From Paludibacteraceae bacterium (lineage in GTDB: Bacteria; Bacteroidota; Bacteroidia; Bacteroidales; Paludibacteraceae), in NCBI GenBank assembly GCA_017560605.1, contig JAFZEQ010000073.1, positions 1-40,218 on the forward strand: a stretch of DNA of 40,218 nt, read 5' to 3'. The stretch's first letter is position 1. Each line of letters opens with the position of its first letter. Positions 26,388 to 32,029 of the stretch are shown piece by piece. The notes under the pieces are model-generated. The model ran no database searches, was not told the origin of the DNA, and saw only the letters and a list, made by a program, of their open reading frames with translations. The translations under genes and the position numbers were made by a program.

Positions 26388-27641
26388 ATGAAAAAGTCAA
26401 TTTTTCTCGCAGCTCTTCTCCTAGTAGGTGCAGGCTGCTTTGCACAAAAATCTAATGTTAGCAAGGCTCGCAACCTTGCAGATGCTGAAACTCCTGATTT
26501 TGCAGGAGCTAAAGCTGCTATCAACCTTGCACTCGAAAACGAAGAGACAAAAAATCTTCCTAACACTTGGTATGTAGCTGGTTTTATTGGCTACAAAGAG
26601 TTTGATGCGGCTAACCTCAATCGCCAACTTGGTCGTGCTATTGATAATGCCAAATTCGGTGCTGATGTACTCAGCTCTGTTAACTACTGGAACAAGGCAT
26701 ACGAACTAACCAAAACTCCACTTAGTTACGATAAGAAGGGCAATCCTAAATACGATACCCGTACTCCTAAGGTTATTCTTCCTAAATTGGTAGAGTACTA
26801 TACTACTCAAGCATTGATGTCTGGTAGCTTTGATGTATACGACAAACAAGATCCATCTCTTGCTTACGATATGTGTATCGCACATGTTAACATCCCTCAT
26901 ATGCAAATCTTCAAGGATTTCCCAGCTGAGGCTGCTAAACTTGTTATGGATAGCACATATTACACATACTTATACTATGCAGGTCGTTTTGCGTACGATG
27001 CAAAACGCTATGATGAGGCTATCGCAACTCTCGAGCGTATGAACACCGAACACGCTAACCAAAATGCTCTTCGCAAAGAGATCATCTTTGCTAATGAGTT
27101 CATCTATCAAATCTATTTGGAGAAAGGTGACACTGTTAAGGCACTTGAGTCTATCAAGAAGAGCATCGAACTCTTCCCAGAGGAAGCTTGGTTTATGCAA
27201 AACCTCATCAACCACTACATCAACTCAGGACAAGAGGCTATGGCTATCGAGTACCTTGATCTTGCTATCAACCGCGAACCTAATGTAGCCCAATACTACA
27301 ACTCTAAAGGTTCTATCCTCGCACGTATTCATCGCTTCGACGAGTCATTCGAAGTCTTCAAAAAAGCTCTCGAACTAGAACCTAACAATCCTATCTTCCT
27401 CGCTACTTTAGGTTATGCATACATTGATCTTGGTAACAAGATAAACGACGATGCTTCTTATCTTTCTAATAAAGCATTTCAAAAAGAGAAAGCCAAAGCT
27501 GATGCTGCTTTCTACCAAGCTATGCTGAACTTCGAGAAGGCATACGAACTTGAACCAACAAACGAAGAATACAAGCGTAATTTGCGTTCTATGTGCTATC
27601 GTCTTGGAATGATGGACAAGTACAATGCTCTTGGTGACTAA
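26388..27641 (+). CDS. tetratricopeptide-repeat secreted protein
   Basis: 417 residues. Signal peptide MKKSIFLAALLLVGAGCFAQ, then an alpha-helical protein with TPR units, clearest at about 215-350 (AGRFAYDAKRYDEAIATLER, EKGDTVKALESIKKSIELFP, NSKGSILARIHRFDESFEVF, KALELEPNNPIFLATLGYAY). It probably scaffolds protein contacts in the periplasm or at the outer membrane; partners are unknown. It starts 57 nt after gyrA and shares with gyrA an A/T leader of the form TTGAAACTTTTT-TAAAACTTT just before the ATG. Confidence 0.88.
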   Translation: MKKSIFLAALLLVGAGCFAQKSNVSKARNLADAETPDFAGAKAAINLALENEETKNLPNTWYVAGFIGYKEFDAANLNRQLGRAIDNAKFGADVLSSVNYWNKAYELTKTPLSYDKKGNPKYDTRTPKVILPKLVEYYTTQALMSGSFDVYDKQDPSLAYDMCIAHVNIPHMQIFKDFPAEAAKLVMDSTYYTYLYYAGRFAYDAKRYDEAIATLERMNTEHANQNALRKEIIFANEFIYQIYLEKGDTVKALESIKKSIELFPEEAWFMQNLINHYINSGQEAMAIEYLDLAINREPNVAQYYNSKGSILARIHRFDESFEVFKKALELEPNNPIFLATLGYAYIDLGNKINDDASYLSNKAFQKEKAKADAAFYQAMLNFEKAYELEPTNEEYKRNLRSMCYRLGMMDKYNALGD

Positions 27642-27650
27642 TATATTTTT

Positions 27651-27783
27651 AGGTATGGTTTTTAGTGTATAGTTTATAGTGTATGGTTTATAGTTTATAG
27701 GAAACGAAACCAGCGTAGCTGTATCCTCCGCCTATACACCCTACACCCTACACCATACACCATACACCATACACCATACACCA
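27651..27783 (+). repeat. heptamer-built inverted repeat upstream of ruvX
   Basis: The left arm (27651-27701) is a 7-nt-periodic array (AGTGTAT, AGTTTAT, AGTGTAT, GGTTTAT, AGTTTAT). The right arm (27731-27783) is another (CCCTACA twice, CCATACA four times) that is the imperfect complement of the left. The centre (27711-27721) is the hairpin CAGC-GTA-GCTG. The array runs into the ruvX start codon with no spacer. Confidence 0.8.
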
Positions 27784-28203
27784 ATGATCATGGGTCGCAT
27801 TCTAGCGATAGACTTCGGTCGTAAACGAACAGGATTAGCCGTTACGGATCCACTCCGTATAACGGCTAATCCGCTTATTACTATACCCACTCACACACTT
27901 GAACAATGGCTTAAGGACTATTTTGCCAAAGAGATTGTAGATGAGGTGGTTATAGGACATCCTTATCAGATGAATGGTGAGGATTCGGAGTCTATGCAGT
28001 ATATTCAACCTTTCATTAATCGCTTTCGCAAGGTTTTTCCTTCGATGCCGCTCAAGGAGTACGACGAGCGTTTTACCTCCGTTATAGCTCACCAAGCTAT
28101 GATAGCTGGTGGTATGAAGAAGAGCCAACGCCAAGACAAGTCGGTGGTTGACAAACTTGCTGCCTGTATCATCCTTGAAGGCTACCTAGATAGTATTAGA
28201 TAA
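27784..28203 (+). CDS. ruvX: Holliday junction resolvase RuvX/YqgF
   Basis: 139 residues. RNase H-like fold with GRILAIDFGRKRTGLAVTDP at the N-terminus, VVIGHPYQMNGEDSE, LKEYDERFTS and the last acidic catalytic motif DKSVVDKLAACIILEGYL. Family roles are junction resolution and 16S rRNA 5' processing. The start could be 27784 (MIMGR) or 27790 (MGR); the second fits the family better, and the heptamer array lies immediately before. def follows downstream, a common Bacteroidota pairing, here separated by a tandem hairpin repeat array. Confidence 0.94.
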   Translation: MIMGRILAIDFGRKRTGLAVTDPLRITANPLITIPTHTLEQWLKDYFAKEIVDEVVIGHPYQMNGEDSESMQYIQPFINRFRKVFPSMPLKEYDERFTSVIAHQAMIAGGMKKSQRQDKSVVDKLAACIILEGYLDSIR

Positions 28204-28222
28204 TTTATAGTTTATAGTTAAC

Positions 28223-28356
28223 ACTAAACAGTAGGGCTCTGCCCGTCCACTAAACAGTAGCAGCTCTGCCGCGTCCACTAAACAGTAGGGCTCTGCCCGT
28301 CCACTAAACAGTAGCAGCTCTGCCGCGTCCACTAAACAGTAGGGCTCTGCCCGTCC
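28223..28356 (+). repeat. tandem alternating mini-hairpin repeat array A-B-A-B-A
   Basis: Five head-to-tail units fill the ruvX-def spacer. Each has ACTAAACAGTAG, a core, then CGTCC. Type A (26 nt) has hairpin GGGC-TCT-GCCC; type B (28 nt) has GCAGC-TCT-GCCGC with one mismatch. The order is A 28223-28248, B 28249-28276, A 28277-28302, B 28303-28330, A 28331-28356, a 54-nt higher-order period. A partial frame ACTAAACAC then leads to the def ATG at 28373. Confidence 0.95.
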
Positions 28357-28372
28357 ACTAAACACAAACAAA

Positions 28373-28921
28373 ATGATCTTACCAATCTACTTATATGGTC
28401 AACCTGTGTTGCGCAAAGCCACAGAAGATATCACACCTGATTCACTTGACCTTCAACAACTCCTCGCTGATATGTGGGAGACACTCGCTTATGCTGAGGG
28501 CTGCGGTCTAGCAGCGCCGCAGATAGGCAAGGCCATCCGTCTTTTCATTGTCGATGGTACCGAACTAGCAGAAGATTATCCTGAGTGCAAAGATTTCAAA
28601 AAAGTTTTTATTAATCCTGAGATTGTCGAGGAAACCGAAGAAACATGCACCTTCGCAGAGGGTTGTCTCTCGTTGCCAGGTATATCTGAAAATGTCGTTC
28701 GTCCAGAGTCTATAACGATTCGTTATATGGATGAGAATTTCACCGAGCATACTGAGACTTACGACGGTTTTGCTGCGCGTATTATCCAACACGAGTACGA
28801 CCACCTCGAGGGTCATGTCTTCACCGATCGTATATCACCTATCCGTCGTCAGTTTGTCAAGACCAAACTCACTAATATCGCCAAAGGTAAAGTAGGTGCC
28901 CGCTACCGTGTTAAACGATAG
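28373..28921 (+). CDS. def: peptide deformylase
   Basis: 182 residues, normal length. The three metal-site motifs are present: GCGLAAPQIG, EGCLSLPGI and QHEYDHLEG, giving the Cys and two His ligands of the catalytic metal. It removes the formyl group from nascent proteins. A C-terminal extension (RQFVKTKLTNIAKGKVGARYRVKR) is basic, as in many Bacteroidota versions. It is bounded by hairpin repeats on both sides: direct array upstream, inverted pair downstream. Confidence 0.97.
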   Translation: MILPIYLYGQPVLRKATEDITPDSLDLQQLLADMWETLAYAEGCGLAAPQIGKAIRLFIVDGTELAEDYPECKDFKKVFINPEIVEETEETCTFAEGCLSLPGISENVVRPESITIRYMDENFTEHTETYDGFAARIIQHEYDHLEGHVFTDRISPIRRQFVKTKLTNIAKGKVGARYRVKR

Positions 28922-28924
28922 TCT

Positions 28925-28988
28925 TGTTTAGCGGACGCAGCGTTGCTGCTACAGTTTAGCGGACGGCACACAGTGCCTACTGATGTTT
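28925..28988 (-). repeat. inverted-orientation pair of the mini-hairpin repeat
   Basis: Read on the minus strand this has two units with frames ending GTAG and CGTCC, but with diverged GCTAAACTGTAG. Their cores are different perfect triloop hairpins: GCAGC-GTT-GCTGC (28937-28949, plus-strand reading) and GGCAC-ACA-GTGCC (28965-28977). This is the only copy in 28-36 kb that points against the genes. Confidence 0.85.
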
Positions 28989-29007
28989 GATTTAATGGAT
29001 AATAAAT

Positions 29008-29382
29008 ATGAATAGTTTCCGTAATTTAAATGCGTATATTAAAGCCAAGGAATTGGTTTCTATGGTATACACATTGATTAAGAAATTTCCAAAAGAAGAG
29101 CAATACGCATTATGTGATCAATTGCGTAGAGCAGTTATATCCATCCCATCGAATATAGCAGAAGGATCTGGAAGATTGACCACAAAAGATCAATCGCACT
29201 TCTATTCAATTGCATATGGATCATTAATGGAGGTCCTTGCTCAGTTGGATGTGGCATGTGATCTTGGATATCTAACCAAAGAAGATTTTCAACATCTTGA
29301 AACACTCATAGATGTTGAAGCAAAAATATTAACAGGATTAGTAAACAAACGAAACAGTAGCGTAGCGTCCACTAAACAGTAG
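29008..29382 (+). CDS. four-helix-bundle protein (S23/IVS-type)
   Basis: 124 residues. NLNAYIKAKELVSMVYTLIK, then QLRRAVISIPSNIAEGSGR and SIAYGSLMEVLAQLDVA are the signature of the four-helix-bundle family first seen in 23S rRNA intervening sequences; free-standing copies are common and of unknown role. The last residues (KRNSSVASTKQ) and the TAG stop are encoded by the ACTAAACAGTAG repeat (29349-29382), so the repeat has rewritten the C-terminus. Base use is AT-richer than its neighbours. No rRNA is adjacent. Confidence 0.9.
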   Translation: MNSFRNLNAYIKAKELVSMVYTLIKKFPKEEQYALCDQLRRAVISIPSNIAEGSGRLTTKDQSHFYSIAYGSLMEVLAQLDVACDLGYLTKEDFQHLETLIDVEAKILTGLVNKRNSSVASTKQ

Positions 29383-29444
29383 GGCTCTGCCCGTCCACTA
29401 AACAGTAGCGAAGCGTCCACTAAACAGTAGGGCTCTGCCCGTCC
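29349..29444 (+). repeat. tandem alternating mini-hairpin repeats C-A-C'-A
   Basis: Units: 29349-29370 with core GCGTAGC, 29371-29396 type A (GGGC-TCT-GCCC), 29397-29418 with core GCGAAGC, 29419-29444 type A. Short and long cores alternate as in the ruvX-def array. The first 34 nt are translated as the end of the four-helix-bundle protein. ACTAAACAC leads to the mntP ATG at 29459. Confidence 0.95.
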
Positions 29445-29458
29445 ACTAAACACAAAGT

Positions 29459-30025
29459 ATGTCAATCCTTACCATCATATTACTTGCTATTGGCCTTGCC
29501 ATGGATTGTTTTGCGGTGTCTGTCTGCAAGGGACTGACATCGCCACATGGTTATGTTCCTCGTTACATTAAACCACTGTTGATGGCATTGCTTTTTGGTG
29601 TTTTCCATGCAGGTATGCCACTTATTGGTTATTATGCAGGTAGTCTATTTATTTCTTTCTTTCAGCGTTTTGCGCCATGGATTGCCCTCGCATTGCTAGG
29701 TTTTATTGGTTGTAAGATGATTTACGATGCGGTTAAGGGCAACGATGAGGAGTCTCAGTTAGCAGATTTTTCTTTTTTAGGACTGCTATCATTAGCCTTT
29801 GCCACATCTATGGACACTTTGGCTACGGGCGTTATTTTTATTCCGCATCCAGATGTTTTATGGTTAGCGGTAGGCGTTATTGCTTTGACTTGTTTTATTT
29901 TCTCTATTACAGGTTTTATTTTAGGTCATATTGTAGGCGCTCGTCTTCGTATTAATGTCAATATTCTTGGCGGTATTATCCTCATCCTCATCGGCCTCAA
30001 AATCTGCCTCGAAGGCATCCTATAA
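29459..30025 (+). CDS. mntP: manganese efflux pump MntP
   Basis: 188 residues, six hydrophobic segments, normal length. The two pseudo-symmetric halves carry the family motifs GLAMDCFAVSVCKG (segment 1) and AFATSMDTLATG (segment 4), whose Asp residues are required in MntP. It exports Mn2+ across the inner membrane. No upstream mntP riboswitch is visible, because the upstream spacer is entirely hairpin repeat. It is followed after 2 nt by another repeat unit. Confidence 0.94.
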   Translation: MSILTIILLAIGLAMDCFAVSVCKGLTSPHGYVPRYIKPLLMALLFGVFHAGMPLIGYYAGSLFISFFQRFAPWIALALLGFIGCKMIYDAVKGNDEESQLADFSFLGLLSLAFATSMDTLATGVIFIPHPDVLWLAVGVIALTCFIFSITGFILGHIVGARLRINVNILGGIILILIGLKICLEGIL

Positions 30026-30027
30026 AC

Positions 30028-30067
30028 ACCAAACAGTAGGGCTCTGCCCGTCCACTAAACACCAAAC
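30028..30067 (+). repeat. single type-A mini-hairpin unit with ACCAAAC heptamers
   Basis: ACCAAACAGTAG, core GGGC-TCT-GCCC (30039-30049), CGTCC, then ACTAAAC and ACCAAAC, ending 2 nt before the next ATG. It fills the whole 44-nt spacer between mntP and the DUF3109 gene. Confidence 0.9.
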
Positions 30068-30069
30068 AT

Positions 30070-30654
30070 ATGTTCTTAATTCAAAATACCTTAGTCAGTC
30101 TAGATGTCCTTGAGAAGGATTTCTGCTGCGATTTAGATAAATGTCGTGGTTGTTGTTGTATCGAGGGGGATGCAGGAGCTCCGCTTACTGACGACGAAGA
30201 GGCCAAGATTCAGTCTATTATGCCTATTCTCTTACCTGATATGACCAAGGAGGCTCGTGCTGTTGTTGAGGCTCAAGGCTTGTCATATCTCGATCCATCG
30301 GGTGATAAGGTTACTTCTATTGTCAATGATAAGGATTGTGTTTTTGCTCGCACGGATCATAATGGTTGGTGTTATTGTTTGATTGAAAAGGCGTATAATG
30401 CGGGTAAGATTGATTTTAAGAAGCCTATTTCTTGTCATTTGTATCCTATTCGTTTGAACCAAGTGGGTGATTTGATTGGGGTGGAGTATCATCGTTGGGA
30501 TATTTGTCATTGTGCACGCGTATTGGGTAAGAAGTTGCATTTGCCTATATATAAGTTTTTGAAGGAGCCATTGATTCGTCGTTTTGGCCAAGAGTGGTAC
30601 GACGAACTTTGCCTCGTCGCCGACGAATGGCACAAGCAATGCAAAAACTCCTAA
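30070..30654 (+). CDS. DUF3109 family cysteine-rich protein
   Basis: 194 residues. The N-terminal cluster FCCDLDKCRGCCC and later CHLYPIR and CHCARVLGKK suggest a bound metal or Fe-S centre, related in style to YkgJ zinc/iron-chelating proteins. The role is unknown. The last codons, AAC TCC and the TAA stop, lie in an 8-nt-periodic repeat (ACTCCTAA, ACTCCTGA, then ACTTC, 30647-30667) that continues toward cinA, so its end too seems to have been set by repeat sequence. A hairpin repeat lies immediately upstream. Confidence 0.88.
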   Translation: MFLIQNTLVSLDVLEKDFCCDLDKCRGCCCIEGDAGAPLTDDEEAKIQSIMPILLPDMTKEARAVVEAQGLSYLDPSGDKVTSIVNDKDCVFARTDHNGWCYCLIEKAYNAGKIDFKKPISCHLYPIRLNQVGDLIGVEYHRWDICHCARVLGKKLHLPIYKFLKEPLIRRFGQEWYDELCLVADEWHKQCKNS

Positions 30655-30672
30655 ACTCCTGAACTTCATAGT

Positions 30673-31971
30673 ATGCTAGCATCAATCATCACCATTGGCG
30701 ACGAACTCCTCATCGGTCAAGTTGTAGACACCAACTCCGCTTGGATGGCTCAGCGCCTCAACGAGGCAAGTATTTCGCTTCACCAGATCACTTCCGTTCA
30801 CGACGACCGCGAGCATATTCTCACGGCCTTAGATGAGGCTTTCTCTCGTGCTGATATCGTCTTCACCACGGGTGGTCTTGGTCCTACCAAGGATGATATT
30901 ACTAAGCATGTTATGTGCGAATATTTCAGCACTACACTTATAGAAGATCTTCGCGTACGCGCACACATACACGACCTCTATAAGGATCGTCCTGAGGCAC
31001 TCAACCGCCTCACGGCTACTCAGTGGCTCGTTCCTGAGTCTGCCACTATCCTGCCCAATAGAGTAGGTAGCGCGCCTATCATGGTGTTTAAGAAATGTTT
31101 AGGAGTTCAGGAGTTCAGTAGTTTAGAAGAATTCAAAATTCCTAATTCAAAATTCTTAATTGCTCTTCCCGGCGTCCCTCACGAGATGAAGATCGCCATG
31201 ACCGAACAAGTACTCCCTTTTATCTCAAAATTCATAATTCAAAATTCAAAATTCAAAATCGTGCACCGCACGATTCTTGTCCATGGCATCCCCGAATCCC
31301 AACTAGCTATTCTCATCGAAGATTGGGAGAATGCTCTGCCATCATCTATTCGCCTTGCATACTTGCCTAAGGACGGTATTATTCGTCTTCGTTTAAGTTC
31401 CTATGGTGAAGCTACCGAGGAGCAAGTCCAGGAGCATATAGATTCACTTCTTCCGCTTATCAGCAACTATATCCTTGCACTTGAGGACATCTCTCTGGAG
31501 GCTCTTGCTGGCCGTTTGCTCAAGCAGCAAGGCAAGACCATTGCCACTGCTGAGAGTTGTACAGGTGGTCGTTTAGCGGCTGCTTTGAATGCACAGTCAG
31601 GCTCTTCGGCTTACTATATGGGTTCAGTAGTTGCGTATGATAATTCAGTCAAAACCAATGTCTTAGGTGTATCACCTATAACACTCAATACCGAAGGTGC
31701 GGTCAGCGAATCCACAGTCCGCCAGATGGCAGAGGGTGTTCGCTCTTTGCTCAATACCGATTATGCGATTGCTACATCGGGCATTGCTGGTCCTACGGGC
31801 GGTACGGTGGACAAACCGGTTGGTACGGTTTGGATTGCGTGGGCTACGCCTACAGCCACTGAGGCCCAGTGTTTTCATTTTGGCGCCTCTCGCGAGCGCG
31901 AGCAGATCACCCTCCGCGCAGTTACCGAAGCACTTGTTAGATTAGTCAAATGTCTAATGTCTAAAGTTTAA
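30673..31971 (+). CDS. cinA: CinA family nicotinamide-nucleotide amidohydrolase/ADP-ribose pyrophosphatase-like
   Basis: 432 residues. The N-terminal MoaB-like COG1058 domain (about 1-170; IITIGDELLIGQVVDTNS, TTGGLGPTKDD, LPGVPHEMK) and C-terminal PncC domain (about 270-425; TIATAESCTGGRLAAAL, YDNSVKTNVLGV, ATSGIAGPTGGT) make a complete CinA. It recycles NMN in pyridine-nucleotide metabolism. Two segments (142-163 and 185-196) are encoded by AT-rich tandem repeats like those in nearby spacers; family members normally have shorter, unrelated loops there. The last codons and TAA stop also lie in a 7-nt-periodic tract. The frame is intact, so the protein is probably functional. Confidence 0.93.
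   Translation: MLASIITIGDELLIGQVVDTNSAWMAQRLNEASISLHQITSVHDDREHILTALDEAFSRADIVFTTGGLGPTKDDITKHVMCEYFSTTLIEDLRVRAHIHDLYKDRPEALNRLTATQWLVPESATILPNRVGSAPIMVFKKCLGVQEFSSLEEFKIPNSKFLIALPGVPHEMKIAMTEQVLPFISKFIIQNSKFKIVHRTILVHGIPESQLAILIEDWENALPSSIRLAYLPKDGIIRLRLSSYGEATEEQVQEHIDSLLPLISNYILALEDISLEALAGRLLKQQGKTIATAESCTGGRLAAALNAQSGSSAYYMGSVVAYDNSVKTNVLGVSPITLNTEGAVSESTVRQMAEGVRSLLNTDYAIATSGIAGPTGGTVDKPVGTVWIAWATPTATEAQCFHFGASREREQITLRAVTEALVRLVKCLMSKV
31096..31161 (+). repeat. in-frame spacer-like repeat inside cinA (first)
   Basis: The 8-nt units GAGTTCAG, GAGTTCAG, TAGTTTAG are followed by AATTCAAAATTCCTAATTCA. It encodes residues 142-163 (CLGVQEFSSLEEFKIPNSKF), between the conserved API motif and LPGVPHEMK. 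The same 8-mer appears in reverse complement just upstream of cinA (30648-30667). Confidence 0.8.
31225..31260 (+). repeat. in-frame spacer-like repeat inside cinA (second)
   Basis: The heptamer ATTCAAA is repeated three times after a related ATTCATA, encoding residues 185-196 (SKFIIQNSKFKI) just before the conserved VHRTIL. It fits a surface linker position. Confidence 0.8.
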
Positions 31972-32008
31972 AGTCAAATGTCAGTAGCGCAGCGTCCACT
32001 AAACAGTA
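31945..32008 (+). repeat. heptamer tract plus mini-hairpin unit across the cinA stop
   Basis: GTCAAAT, GTCTAAT, GTCTAAA, GTTTAAA, GTCAAAT run in strict 7-nt phase across the cinA stop (31969-31971), then GTCAGTAG, core GCGCAGC (31987-31993), CGTCC and ACTAAACAGTA. The 40 nt at 31969-32008 recur exactly at 34460-34499, after the next gene. Confidence 0.9.
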
Positions 32009-32029
32009 AATCACTAAATACTATAAAAC

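Noticed and set aside
28223..28356. CRISPR-like array of repeats and short variable cores
   Set aside because: The variable parts are 5-13 nt palindromes that recur, far too short for spacers; units occur singly in many gene gaps, and no cas gene is present.
28186..28371. 61-codon open frame on the minus strand with a repeated peptide (FSGRAEPYCLV)
   Set aside because: It is only the translation of the tandem hairpin repeat; 54 nt is a multiple of three, so the frame stays open by arithmetic.
29008..29382. rRNA intervening sequence
   Set aside because: The protein belongs to the family found in 23S rRNA insertions, but no rRNA sequence surrounds it.
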